Assembly (NCBI GenBank): GCA_949130495.1 | Contig: OX422207.1 | Span: forward strand, 711,670,456-711,734,455 | Direction of reading: 5' to 3' | From: Sambucus nigra | Lineage: Eukaryota; Streptophyta; Magnoliopsida; Dipsacales; Adoxaceae | DNA: 64,000 nucleotides | Part shown: positions 1-10,476 of the stretch, piece after piece | Numbering within the stretch: the first letter of the stretch is position 1 | Layout of the letters: the number at the start of each line of letters is the position of its first letter | The notes under the pieces: generated by a model | The model's database searches: none | Seen by the model: the letters and a program-made list of their open reading frames with translations, nothing else | What the model was told of the DNA's origin: nothing | Program-made: the position numbers and the translations under genes

Positions 1-406
1 CCAAAATTTTGGGAATCTCTCCAGATTCATCAAGTTCACGATTTAACAAGAACTCTTTCCTCCTAAATGAAGAAGCATACTTTTCTAGTTTCTCCTCAAA
101 ACCCCAACCTTCACTCAATGACTTATACTTGGCTTCCTAGTCAGCATGCAGTAGATCTTTAGCTTTATTATGGTCTGCCTATAACTCTTCAATAATATCA
201 TAATTTGAAAAATTATTGGCTACAACCCGATCAAGAAGATATTTGAGATATGTGTACGCATCCTTTGCTTGATCAGAAGCGTCTGCGCCGAGCAAGTCTG
301 TTAATTCCTCATCTGTCAAATCCAAGTAGCCAACTATGAACAGATTGTTGCAGCGTTTGAGTAAGTCGGAGTCAGTGGAGGAAATTTGTTCAACTTTGGC
401 AATAAA
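1..406 (-). pseudogene. Coiled-coil-rich coding fragment, last exon of an unidentified gene
   Basis: Read on the - strand, one frame runs from a splice-acceptor-like site (pyrimidine-rich tract then CTAG, ending at 407) to the window edge. It is broken only by TAG codons near 181-179 and 139-137. The peptide is rich in Asp, Glu, Lys and Leu, with stretches such as DLTDEELTDLLGADASDQ and EEKLEKYASSFR that suggest helix or coiled coil. No catalytic motif is visible. It lies downstream, in the same orientation, of the antisense pseudogene at 590-2560. It may be a further exon of that gene, a second diverged copy, or a gag-like remnant. I do not recognise the product. Confidence 0.4.
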
Positions 407-589
407 CTAGAAAGATAAAGTAACACTTGGTCAACAATAAAAGGAGACAAAATAGTAGCTAAATCTCCAACAGTGGCAAGTAATTAAAAAAAGAAGTTCT
501 TTCATTGATAAATATAAACGTTACAAGTACATTAGAACAAGATAAAAAGAAAATAAAAGAAAGGTGCAAAATACAAACACCAGAAGTCG
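407..589 (-). other. AT-rich spacer, possible 3' UTR or intron
   Basis: A+T-rich sequence between two - strand coding fragments. On the - strand it follows the apparent C-terminal stop near 590 and ends at a possible splice acceptor at 407. It contains no open frame of note. It could be the 3' UTR of the antisense pseudogene or an intron joining it to the fragment at 1-406. Confidence 0.3.
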
Positions 590-2560
590 ACAAGTCTACA
601 CATTCTTCTTATCCTTCTCAGCTTCAGGATTTATATCCTAGTCGGCATGAGGGGTAGCTGAATCAATAGGAGCATATCTTGGTCGACTGAAAGAACACTT
701 GGCTCAATGGCTAGTGAGGATTCCCCCGAACTTGCATCATCATCAAGGTTCGGAGGGGAGCCTGGATCATGCCTTAAAAATAGCTCTGAATCCTCAGTAG
801 TGCCAACTTCCCTTAACACTGCCAACCAACCATCCTTGAAGAATTTCTTCTTAGCGTACAATATCTGGGCAAAACTAGTACAGATAATCTTATCCCAGCC
901 CCTGTTGAAGGATTATTCTATGGTTTTATTTCTCTTGGCCTTCTCAACAATAAGGTCATTCAACAGTTTGACCACTTTCTCTTCAGCAGCCTTTGCCCTG
1001 CGCTCATCTTGAGTAGAGCCAAAGTAGCCACAATCAGAGTTTTATCAACTTTTTACCGTGATTTTTTGGTAGCCCCAATCTTCTTCTCCCAAATCTTATG
1101 TTGTGTTCCCAAGATTATCTGGACTCCTCTAAGGATTTTCTAAGACCCTCAAAGGCCTCCTCTACTTTTCCTAAAGAAGAACGCAACTGATCGTCCTTCT
1201 CTAACATTTGGTTGTAATCAACCAAGAACTGCAGAAAAAAAACCAAGTTAATACAAATCCAAGAAGACATGAATAGTATGTGACCAACTTCAAATATAAA
1301 AAATTACCAAGGCTAAGCTCTGGGTAGCCCTCTTCGATAGTTTTGATCGGGACATTAAACCATCAGTAGCTCTATGGTCTGGAAAAGGGTACCATCTTTG
1401 ATCATCTTCCTAGCCAAGCTAGGACTAAAGGCTATAGACGAGCTAACAACATGCGAAACCTTACCAATCAATCCTAGTTGGTCGACATCAATAACCTTCC
1501 CAACCTGAATATCAGCAGGGCCTCTTTTTAGTCTCTTGAGAGGAGACTCATCAACTTTGGTGACTGGGAACTTCTTTCCAGCACCAACCTTATTCTTTTG
1601 GGCATTAGCATAAACTGGTTTCTTAGCACCAGCAGTGGAATCATCCTCCAGAAGGTTGGGAATTTTTCTCTTTCCCATCCTAGCAGAAAGAGGATGACCA
1701 GAATTAAGTGAAGAAGAAGTGCCAACTTCAGCACCAACACCGAAAAATATTCAGTGGTCGAGGACGTAGCACTGGATCCTTATCTAAATCAATTATAATT
1801 GAAGGCACAACAGTTGTTGGTCGATCTACAATAGAGGTAATGGAATTTTTATGCTCTAGAAACACAGAATTTGATCGGGGATGATCCTCTCATGTGTTTT
1901 GGTTTAGACCCCACAAGAATTTGAGTTCTTCCAAATTGAATTCACTCGATTTGGGTCACTTTCTTTTACGTTCTTATGCAACAGAATAATAAATAGTAAT
2001 ATTTAGCACATATCAAAAAAGAAATCAGTAAAGAAAGGAAAGAATTGAAAACTGAGGGAATCTGGGACCATGGTAGGCCACTCCATTTTTTAGTGGGCCA
2101 TGTTGCAAGTTCTTAACTATTAAAGAATGACTCCAATAATCCTTATTGAAATTAGGAAGATTCAATACTAAAGCCCTGTTGGCTTGTATAGTTTTCAAAT
2201 AATAGGTGTTCTCTCCTGTAATAGCCCATTTATAGCAGAACATAATTTTTGAAATCCAATATGGGTCCTATAGATTTCATTCAATCTATTCACCCCATTG
2301 ACAACTCTCTAGGTGTTGGGGGCTACTCTTGCTAGAACGATGTCGAAATATTAAAAAATATGAAGAAGAAAAAGGTTTGGTTGAAATGTGAAACCACGCT
2401 CATCTATAAATAAGGTTGGGATACAATGACCCTTAGCCAAAGAATATACGTCTATAGGATCATGGGTTATTTCTAAATCAACCCAAGATGGGATTTTATT
2501 TTCTACCCTAAATTCCTCTAAAGAGTCCTCGTCAACTATGTGATTAATGGTTTAGACAGA
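590..2560 (-). pseudogene. Antisense spliced pseudogene, 'putative gypsy type transposon' (PF04195-like) protein
   Basis: On the - strand, fragments in gene order are: about 2560-2025, with APNT, RVVNGVNRLNEIYRTHIGF and CYKWAITGENTYY followed by an NLPNFNKDYW block; 1678-1311, a basic linker with KRKIPNLLEDD and LKRLKRGPAD; 1228 to about 900, an acidic helical segment starting FLVDYNQMLEKDDQL; and 861-590, with AKKKFFKDGWLAVLREVG and a C-terminus reading INPEAEKDKKNV. The first block resembles the plant family I recall as PF04195, found as antisense ORFs between pol and the 3' LTR in Tat/Grande-type gypsy elements. A 79-nt intron separates two fragments in frame. Frameshifts and nonsense codons (two in the N-terminal block, one near the end) disable it. 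The next LTR downstream is on the opposite strand, which fits the antisense-ORF arrangement. Family assignment is from memory. Confidence 0.5.
1229..1307 (-). other. Probable 79-nt spliceosomal intron in the antisense gene
   Basis: On the - strand a donor GTAATTTTT at 1307 and an acceptor TTTTTTTTCTGCAG ending at 1229 bound 79 nt. Removing them joins ...SLAL to FLVDYNQM in one frame. The long T tract before CAG and the GT-AG ends are typical of plant introns. A spliced gene inside a retrotransposon is possible only when it lies antisense to the genomic RNA, which matches the orientation of the nearby LTR. Confidence 0.55.
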
Positions 2561-3021
2561 AAGAAAATGAAGAAAAATAGAGAAAAAGAAAGAATTCTTA
2601 TAGAAGATTAATGATTCAGCAAGAACTATTAAAGGAAAAGACTAACAACAATAAACGATTGCACAAAAGCTAAAAAATAGCTGTTACAGTTTGAAAATTT
2701 GAGGTAAGGTAAAATCTAGGAAAAGACTCTCACCTTTTATTTCTTGTCTCGAAAACAACAAAAGTAATGATTAAATGTACTAATGATTGAGATTCTGACG
2801 GCTTCGCTATATAGTGGGTGTAAAATACTCATTTACACTTTGGCGGTTCGATAAAATTAAAATGATTTACAAAAATGTCATCTTTAAACCGTATCGATAA
2901 AATTTCATAAGTGTGGGACGTCGGCTACCGAATAAGTATCATGGAAACACTCCGAGCTACTTCCATAATTGAATGCTCTATGCTTTCATGCAAGCATCAA
3001 GCATAGAACACTGGGGACTTC
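2561..3021. other. Non-coding stretch ending in a polypurine tract before the LTR
   Basis: No convincing frame on either strand. It would be the 5' leader or promoter side of the antisense gene. On the + strand the last bases (about 3011-3020, CTGGGGACTT) form a purine-rich tract directly before the TGTTGATA start of the LTR at 3022. That is where a + strand element places its polypurine tract. Confidence 0.4.
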
Positions 3022-3544
3022 TGTTGATACCAAAAAACATCCGTCTATGTGGACTAATCAGAAGTGAACACTTGTCCTCTTACTTAGCTAAAATCCTACT
3101 TTGCAGATAGTAACTCGACAAGAATGCCGATCAACATAGAGAATGCCAATCAACACAAAGAAAGCCAACCATCAATACCAACAAAGGGTCACCTCCACAA
3201 AATTCTTATCACACGTGGTTAGCACAATCAACTGTCACATTCATTATGTACGGATGCAAATCCAAAATGTATGGAGGCATTCCATCCCTTGACCTCCGAG
3301 TCACTATAAATACATTGTATCCTTTTCATAAAAGGTAAGGTAGAACGGATTCTTAGCTATTCTTATTGACTAGAGTACGTAACTTTCTGTAACCTCTGAC
3401 ATTAATAGTACAACAGTCGACGTAAACTTTCTTACATAGCTAAACCACTTTAAAAACCTTGTGTCTCTCTTTTATTTAGCATTGTAATTATATATTTTAT
3501 CTGTGATTATAAAATTGGATCACGTCCTGTTTTTTACATCAACA
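3022..3544 (+). repeat. LTR (523 bp) of a + strand gypsy element, probably its 3' LTR
   Basis: Begins TGTTGATACC and ends TACATCAACA, giving a perfect 6-bp terminal inverted repeat TGTTGA/TCAACA. It is preceded by a purine-rich tract and holds a TATA box on the + strand at 3305-3312. I found no second copy in the window, so the rest of the element lies left of position 1. A solo LTR is less likely because the flanks do not form a 5-bp duplication and a polypurine tract is present. Confidence 0.65.
3305..3312 (+). promoter_or_regulatory. TATA box of the left-edge LTR
   Basis: TATAAATA in the middle of the 523-bp LTR, on the + strand. It supports the + orientation assigned to this LTR. Confidence 0.5.
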
Positions 3545-3673
3545 ATTATACTTTCCCCATATTCATAAGTTACAAGCGAGTTGTTGAATAAGGTACAAGC
3601 CGAATGATGCCCATGTAGGGGGTGACGTCTAATTCATTGAAAATAAGCTAATTATGTTCAATTACAACATTAT
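3545..3673. other. Unassigned spacer between two elements
   Basis: 129 bp between the left-edge LTR and the C1 3' LTR. No coding or repeat structure seen. Its last five bases, ATTAT, would be one target duplication of C1; the matching copy at the right end of C1 is lost. Confidence 0.4.
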
Positions 3674-4800
3674 TGAAAAAACTTACCACTTAAGTCGTTC
3701 AATTCAAGATTAAACTATCTAACTGGCCCCGAACAGTTTGTCGAAGAGACTCTTTTCTTAAAACAAATTTTAAACACAAGATGTGTAAAACAGTATATAT
3801 GAGTTATTTCAGGTTTAGGTTTACCAGTTTTAAAAAAAACTTAAATCAACATAGCCTTAAGAAAGGGATGAGAGGAAGATGAAGTATACACGAACAATTT
3901 CAACGTGGTAAACCCCCACCCAATTGGTGAAACATTCACGGAGATCTCTACACCTCAAAAGTAAAAATTTACTAAAATAGAGTAATAGTTTACAAACTAT
4001 ATAACAATCAATACAAACAATCATACCTAATTCTAAGTTCAGAAATATATCAACTCCTCTAGATTTTCTGACTTCTCCCAAGGCTCTGATGTTGTTGATG
4101 TTCTCTCAGATTTGTAACTCCACTCATTTTAGCTTTACGTCGACTCAAAATTCCAAGATCTGAATACCAACACTTTTCAGTGAAGTAGTGTGAAGGTGTA
4201 AGTGGTGATGTGCTCTAAATAACATGCATGAAACTCACACACACTTAATTACAGAGAATATGCAAAAAATATTACAAATATGCAAAGGAGTTTCCAAAAT
4301 CAGTTTAATCGAAATTATTAGACTTTGGATCTTTAAAATATCCACAAATCAAGAGGGAATCTTGATATATACACGATCCCAGATCCTATGCACTTTTTTA
4401 TTTAAAAATATGTACACTTTTTTCACAAAATGTGAAATATATGAAAGTGCAAATCCCCAATCAAGATCTCAACTAGATTTAAGTCTGGATATTCAAAGAA
4501 AGTGAACTCAAAAGATTTTTTGGTTTAGGGTTTGAAAATAACATATCAGTTGAAAAACATCCAATAAAATGAGATTTCTCGAAAGAAGAAATCAAAACTA
4601 CGCAATATCTAAGTGATATGTACCACAGAGATCAAATCTCAAAGTTCTATGAAAGAAAATGATATTGAATCAATGTGATTAAGTTGGGAAAGAGATAAAG
4701 GATAGAAGAGGATAGATCTACTCGAATCTCAAACTAAATCACTCTCAGAAAGGGTTTTCTGGAAAGATTTAGCCAAAGTTTAGTTTAGGGTTTGGTTTCT

Positions 4801-4860
4801 GTTTCTTCTTTCTTTCTTTCTTTCTCTCCCTCTCTCTCCCTCTCTCTCTCTTCTCTCTTT
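4801..4860. repeat. CT-rich microsatellite inside the C1 3' LTR
   Basis: Runs of TTTC and CTCT. The matching place in the 5' LTR (about 24395-24420) has only a short CT run, so the tract expanded in this copy or shrank in the other after insertion. Confidence 0.8.
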
Positions 4861-4916
4861 ATTTTCTCTCAGAAGTGAGGTTAGCCAAAGATTATAATCA
4901 CATAACATATGTCTTG

Positions 4917-4924
4917 TATTTATA
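4917..4924 (-). promoter_or_regulatory. TATA box of the C1 LTR
   Basis: TATAAATA on the - strand within the LTR. It agrees with the - orientation of the element. Confidence 0.45.
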
Positions 4925-5644
4925 GTAAGAGATGGAAGGCTCAGGAACCTCTAAGCAAATCAATGCTCAGGATTGATTTTAAATGATCGAAGCAAATCTA
5001 AGGGTTAAGAATGCATCGCTTCTAAGCTAACCCTTATTGGTTGATCCAAACGTTACAAGGATCATCATAGATAACATACAGGTCATTGATTAAAAAGATC
5101 GAAGGGTTCACAGGTATGCACAGGTATGTGAGAGCATAAAAAAACAAATCTAGCCGTTGTGAAATTAAGACGTGTAAGGCTGAGATGGAACTACTAACAT
5201 GTGTTTTTGAACTTCTATAAATACAAATTGTACCCACAGAATTTTTAAGCTCTTTTGATTTCTGCCCAAGCAGGTTTTTAACAGCTTATGGAATTTACAA
5301 AGCAACCCCCAAATTTTTTAAAAACCAATTTTAAATTTCTAAAAATTGTCTAAAAAATCATAGAAATCATTTAAAATATCATAAAAATTGTAGAAAATTA
5401 TTTAGAGGGATTTAACTCATACACAACCGTATAATGAATTAAGACAAACAGATATGCAACACATGAATACATCCTAGGTGAAGTGTTGTTGCTTATACCT
5501 TTTGGACTATTGGAGGAAGTCAAAATGAAGAGTCTGAAGGTGCTTTAGTTTGAAAGGGTACGACTCAATTTTGTCACTATTTACAAACTAGACGAGCACC
5601 TATATAATATAGACTCAAGTGAGTCAAAAATAAAGAGTGCTTCA

Positions 5645-6020
5645 ATCTCCCCCTTTGGAAATATGAGATAAAATCTCCTTTTAGTCATCTAGGACTCGTA
5701 GGGATGCAAAAGAAAAAAAATCCTATTTCTATACAAAAATTCTATCTACCCAATATCCTAGAAAGAGAAAATTACATAACTCAACTAAATACAAACCAAT
5801 ACCCTAACAAAATTCTGTGGCAAATGAAGGTACTGATTCCTGAAAATAAGATAACTAAGAGTAAGATTTTTAGTTGATAAATGTCCAATAGGACTCAAAT
5901 TTCTCCCCCATTTTGTCTCAAATGGACAAAGGGAAAAGTAAACAAGTATGAAATAATAAATCATTATTATGCTATAACCATACCAATAGATTTGCATAAA
6001 GATTCAAAATGAAGAAAGTC
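5645..6020 (-). other. C1 3' untranslated region and polypurine tract
   Basis: On the - strand the tract CCAAAGGGGGAGAT (about 5658-5645) abuts the LTR start, a form common in copia elements. The other 360 bp, between the RNase H stop and the tract, show no env-like frame. Confidence 0.7.
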
Positions 6021-6827
6021 CTAAGGTTTGGTAAACAGGTCAGCTGATTGCAATTCAATAGGAAGGTAATTTATTTCTAACTTCTTAGATTCAATTAACT
6101 CGCGTATGAAATGATATCTGATTTTAATATGTTTGGTACGAGAGTGTTGAACTTGATTTTTAAAAATATTAATCGCGCTTTGATTGTCACAATAGAGATG
6201 TAAGTTATCTTCAGTTATACCATAATATTTTAGTATTTGTTTCAGCCAAAGTAATTTTTCACAACATCTTCCCGCTGCAATATATTCGGATTCGATAGTA
6301 TACAAGGAAGTGCAGCTTTATTTCTTACTAGTCCATTCTAGCAAAATTTTACCAATGTAGAAACACGCTCCTGAAGTACTCTTACTATGATCAGTACAAC
6401 CAACCCAATCAGCATCGGTGTAACCTACTATAGTACTAGAAGTGTCTTTAGTGTACAAAAGTCCTAAATTTAGAGTACCTTTAATGTATTTTATAATTCT
6501 TTTAACGCACAATAGGTGACTCTCTTTAGGATTGTTTTGATATCGGGTACAAACGCAGACAAAGTACATGATATCAGGACGAGAGGCAATAAGGTAAAGT
6601 AAGCTTCCTATCATACTACGGTACATGGTAGAATCAATGGATTTCCCATTCTCATCTTTAAAATGTTTTGCAGAAGTACTCATAGGAGTCCTAGCTTCTT
6701 TAGCTGTTTCTAGGCCAAACTTCTTGACGATCTTTAAAATGTATTTGGATTGCGATAGGAATAATCCATCTGAATTTTGTTTAACTTGGATCCTTAAGAA
6801 GAATTGTAACTCCCCCATAAGTGACAT
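6021..6827 (-). pseudogene. C1 RT C-terminal part and RNase H (copia)
   Basis: Two adjacent frames. 6827-6318 begins at the RT palm/thumb end (MGELQFFLRIQV, SQSKYILKIVKKF) and runs through SRPDIMYFV and the RNase H start VGYTDADWVG. 6305-6021 continues with IESEYIAAGRCCEKLLWL, YCDNQSAI, SRTKHIKIRYHFIRE and ends ADLFTKP, the usual copia C-terminus. The RNase H acidic residues appear present: Asp in YTDAD, Glu in SEY, Asp in CDN. One break near 6310 separates the two frames. The enzyme would degrade the RNA strand during reverse transcription. Confidence 0.85.
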
Positions 6828-7756
6828 TTGAAATTATTTGTGCATAATGTCGGAGAAGGTCTTAACTTCTAAAGGGGAGGTGGATTGAAAAATGATATCG
6901 TCAATATAAACTTAAGAATATTAATGTTGTTGTCAGAACATTTGACAAACAAGGTTTGGTCATTCCCTCCTCTTCTAAATCCGTTGTCTAAAAGAAAGGT
7001 GGATAAACGCTCATACCAAGTTCTAGGAGCTTGTTTTAACCCATAAAGAGCCTTTTTAAGACGATAGATATAATTTGGGTGATGCGGGTCAATAAACCCT
7101 TTGGGTTGTTCTACATAGGTCTCCTCAGTTAAAATTTCGTTAAGGAAGGCTGACTTAACATCCATTTGATATAGTGTGAAATGAAAATGACAATCTATGG
7201 CAAAGAGTAAGCGAACAGATTCAAGGCGAGTGACAAGAGCAAAAGTTTCCCTGAAATTTATTCCTTCAATCTGAGAGTAGCCCAGGGCAACTAATCTAGC
7301 TTTATTTCGAATAATCATCCCAAATTCATCAATCTTATTTTTAAAAATCCAATGTGAGCCAATAACCCTTTTATTTTCTGACCTGGGTACAAGATACCAA
7401 ACATCATGAATGATAAATCGAAGAAGTTCCTCCTGCATAGCACTTATCCACAAAGTATCATTCAAGGCTTCATTTACAGTTTTTGGCTCAATAAGAGACA
7501 CAAAACATGCAAAATGAGCAATATTACGAAGTTGAGATCTTGTGCGAATAGGCTCAGTAGGATTACCAACTACACTATCTAAAGGATGATATTTAGAAAC
7601 CCGGTTAGGTACTTTAGAGGTCTTAGTTGGTAAAGATTCAACTATTTCTGGAGAGTCATAATTTACAATATTTTCGGACTCATCCATAATAATTGGTTCT
7701 TTGGTCTTACTTTCTACATTAGTGTCACTTACAACCACATTAATGGATTCCATCAT
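6828..7756 (-). pseudogene. C1 reverse transcriptase (copia), frameshifted at the catalytic site
   Basis: The - strand frame 7756-6869 contains a copia RT N-terminus: WISAMQEEL, WIFKNKIDEFG, KARLVALGYSQ, the catalytic Asp in YQMDVKSAFLN, YVEQPKGF and KALYGLKQAPRTWYERL. The second catalytic box, Y-I-D-D-I-I, is still readable in the DNA near 6890-6910 but in another frame, so an indel just upstream disconnects it. The segment before the RT (RSQLRNIAHFACFVSLIEP) is the conserved link to integrase. Membership in Ty1/copia is certain; the lineage is tentative. Confidence 0.9.
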
Positions 7757-8585
7757 GGTTTTGGTACAAATATTGTAGACACGGTAGGCTTTACTATTTG
7801 GAGAATATCCTAAGAAGATGGCTTTATCTCCTCAGGCTTTGAATTTAGACAGATGTTCTCTGTCCTTAAAGATATAACAGGTGCTACCAAAGGTTCTAAA
7901 GTATTTTGGGTTAGGTTTCTTCCCATACCAAAGCTCATAGGATGTTTGTTAGGTATGTTTCCATAAGTAGACTCGGTTGATTATATGACAGGCGATTCAA
8001 ATGGATTCTACCCAAAAATATTTTGGTATGTTCTTTGAATAAATCATCAAACGGGCCATTTCTTGAAGATTGCGATTTTTACACTCAGCAATTCCATTTT
8101 GTTGAGGTGTCTTAGGAGCACTAAATTCATGTTTGTAACCATTATAGTCATAATATTCTATGACGCTTGAATCTATGAATTATCCTCCTCTATCACTACG
8201 AATTCTATTAACTTGGGAGTCCTTTTTCTTTTCTATATGATTTAAGATTTTCAAAAACTTACGGAAGGTTTCTGATTTATGTTTTAAAAAGGCAACCCAG
8301 ATAAATCGAGTGAAGTCATCAACCATAACAAGGATGTAACTATTTCCACAAAGACTGACAGTACGAGAAGGACCCATTAGGTCCATATGGATGAGTTCCT
8401 GAGTTTTAGTGGATATAAATTTTTTTAACTTTCTTGTGGGGAGCCTTAAAAATTTTCCCTTCTTCACATGGACCACAAACAATATTTGAAATTAGTTTGA
8501 TCTTGGGAAGACTTCGAACTATCTCTTGGGAGCAAAATTTGCCAAGACTATCATTATTAATGTGACCTAACCTATTATGCCATAT
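7757..8585 (-). pseudogene. C1 integrase (copia), degenerate
   Basis: On the - strand the zinc-binding domain reads WHNRLGH...CGPC at about 8575-8465 (HHCC type). The core follows with ELIHMDLMGP (first Asp), VDDFTRFIWV and IRSDRGG (second Asp), up to a stop at about 8180. Beyond it, about 8160-7760 still encodes KTPQQNGIAECKNR, containing the third catalytic acid, and IYSKNIPKYFWVE. A frameshift near 8420-8440 and the stop after SDRGG disable it. It would insert the cDNA into the genome. Confidence 0.85.
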
Positions 8586-8975
8586 CTAATTGTCATCCAT
8601 TCTGGCAATGTTACAAACCTCTGTACTTACATTGACTGTGTAGTAGTTATCTGGTGTATGGAGTCCTGTAATAATGCAATCATCTTTTTTATTTAAAATT
8701 TTGCAATTGTTATTTGAAAAAGTGACAGTATGGTTTGAGTCACAAAGCTGTGATATACTTAGTAAATTGGATTTAAGTCCTTTTACCAAGATTACATCTT
8801 CAATAATGGGTAATCCTTCTTTATGGAGTGTTCCTTTACCAATGATCTGGGCTGATACACCATCTCCAAACAAGACTTTTCCTCCGGAGAAGTTGGTTTT
8901 GTTTGAAAGTTTGGAATCATCCCCGGTGATATGTTTGGAATAACCAAAGTCTAAATACCATCAAGCTGTTGTATG
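8586..8975 (-). pseudogene. C1 aspartic protease and GAG-pre-integrase region, altered active site
   Basis: The - strand frame holds the protease signature WYLDFGYSKHITGD at about 8960-8918. The copia consensus has D-S/T-G, so the active-site Ser/Thr is Phe here. An in-frame TGA directly precedes WYLD. The following GAG-pre-integrase part (FGDGVSAQIIGKGTL, LKSNLLSISQLCD) runs to a TAG at 8588-8586, after which the integrase zinc finger continues in the same frame. Confidence 0.8.
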
Positions 8976-9362
8976 TTCATCTCTAAAAGTACTGATTACA
9001 ATGTTGCATTTTATCTGGGGGTAATAGATCATCTTTTCTAACCCAAATATGTCTAGTTTTCAATTTCAGCTTATTAGCTCGTATTTGATAAAACTTGTGA
9101 GATTTTGTCTTTTCCTTAAAATATTTTTGTGCATTTTTATTATTGTTATAAACAGTTTGAGAAATTGGTCTAGAAAAGAATCTAGAATTCCTTTTTATTG
9201 ATGGTCTTTTAATATTAGTCATTTTTCTTCTATTACGATAGTTAGAATTCTTGTCCAGCTGTCTAGGAAGGACATAGTTGTTTCGACTTCTCCTAGAATA
9301 GTTGAAGTTATGATAAACATGAGAGTTATAGAATGGATTACATAGACGTTTGGAATAATAAC
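8976..9362 (-). pseudogene. C1 gag-protease linker, right part, cut by E1
   Basis: The - strand frame 9222-8983 is Lys- and Asn-rich and ends with IWVRKDDLL, the type of linker found just before the copia protease. E1 inserted at 9362/9363, and the linker resumes at 21095. Confidence 0.6.
9358..9362. repeat. Target site duplication of E1, left copy (ATAAC)
   Basis: ATAAC directly before the TGTAGGAG terminus; the same five bases follow the other terminus at 21090-21094. This proves one insertion event that produced both LTRs. Confidence 0.95.
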
Positions 9363-9741
9363 TGTAGGAGGGTAGTGAGACTGGGGTCTATGAATAACTG
9401 GAAGGGGTGAGGCGTGACCCACTCCAATGGACGCTGCCTGCAAGGTCTTCAAGGTCTCCCGGTGCAACTTCTGAAGAAAACTTCTCCTTCTCGTAACAAT
9501 GGAACCCAAGCTTCAACTCACTCCCTGCAAGAAGATGAACTTTCACAGCAAAAATAGCAATTTTCTTAAGGGAAACACCTGAGAGTGATGGCTGTCAGTG
9601 GGGAGTGAAGGAACAAGGCACTCAGCACTAAGAGAATGAGCAGGGAGAGAATACTTAGGTAGGTCTGGTGATATTTTGGCAGAGTAACAGTGCAAAAACT
9701 ATTGTCTCTCTTTTCATCCCTATGACCTTGCCCAGGGGTCC

Positions 9742-9749
9742 TATTTATA
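9742..9749 (-). promoter_or_regulatory. TATA box of the E1 3' LTR
   Basis: TATAAATA on the - strand, within a GTATAAATAGGACCCC context. It is about 2.4 kb from the LTR start, so the minisatellite lies in U3 and R-U5 is only about 0.4 kb. Confidence 0.6.
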
Positions 9750-10476
9750 CTTGGGCACTAAGGCTGGGTTGGCACTTTTAGCGCCAAAACTTAGAGGGTT
9801 GGTGAGGGACAAAGTCTGCAGTGTACTATTTGTCCCTACCTGCAGGCAGGTCTGCCTGTCCCCTCTGGCAGATGCCCCCTGGCGCCGACCAAAGTTCAAA
9901 AGCAAATATGTCTTCTAATGGAGACAAAATATCTTATTTGCTAAATATCTTTTGAAACGGTAACTTTGATACAAACTTTGTAAACTTGAGGGGGGTCTCG
10001 AGGACCACCTCCTCTAAAATATTTGCAAGCTTGAGGGGGGTCTCGAGGACCCCCTTCTAAAATCATTTTTCTTGAGAGGGGTTTAGAGGACCCTCTCCTC
10101 TAAAATCATTTTATAAACAGTTCTTTTCTTGTGAGCAACCAACCCTTTGGCTGCTCAGTTCACTTGTGACTAAGTGTGAGGTGTGTGAGGACTGGGTGAC
10201 TCTAGGGTCTCCTACTAGTATTCTCTCAATCCTATAGTGCTAAGTGGTTGATCTTGCTCAACATACCTTGTCCCTCAGCCGCCAAGCCAAAACTCTTGGG
10301 AGGTCCCAACGCGCCTGTTCGAGCCCTGCTTGCTCGACTAGGCAACCTGTACAAGAAAGTAAAGTGTTAGTGATGTTGTTCATTTAGAGACTGATGTTTC
10401 ATGATAAGGAGTTTCTTGTGATAGCTACTCCCTCAATATGAGTTTCTGCCGAAACCCGGCACTTCTCGAATAACAT

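Larger units (their letters stand above)
3674..5644 (-). repeat. C1 3' LTR (1971 bp)
   Basis: On the - strand it starts TGAAGCACTC immediately after the polypurine tract and ends TTTTTTCA, so its termini are TGAA/TTCA. It aligns along its length with 23287-25181, sharing for example the segments near 3743-3800 and 23316-23380. A CT-rich microsatellite at 4801-4860 is longer than in the other copy. The divergence by eye looks moderate, several per cent. Confidence 0.85.

Noticed and set aside
3022..3544. Solo LTR
   Set aside because: No flanking 5-bp duplication, and a polypurine-like tract directly precedes it, so a 3' LTR of a partly visible element fits better.
5034..5237. Short - strand frames in the C1 LTRs (also 3857-4081, 4224-4505, 23449-23670, 23813-24094)
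   Set aside because: Non-coding LTR sequence duplicated at both ends of C1.
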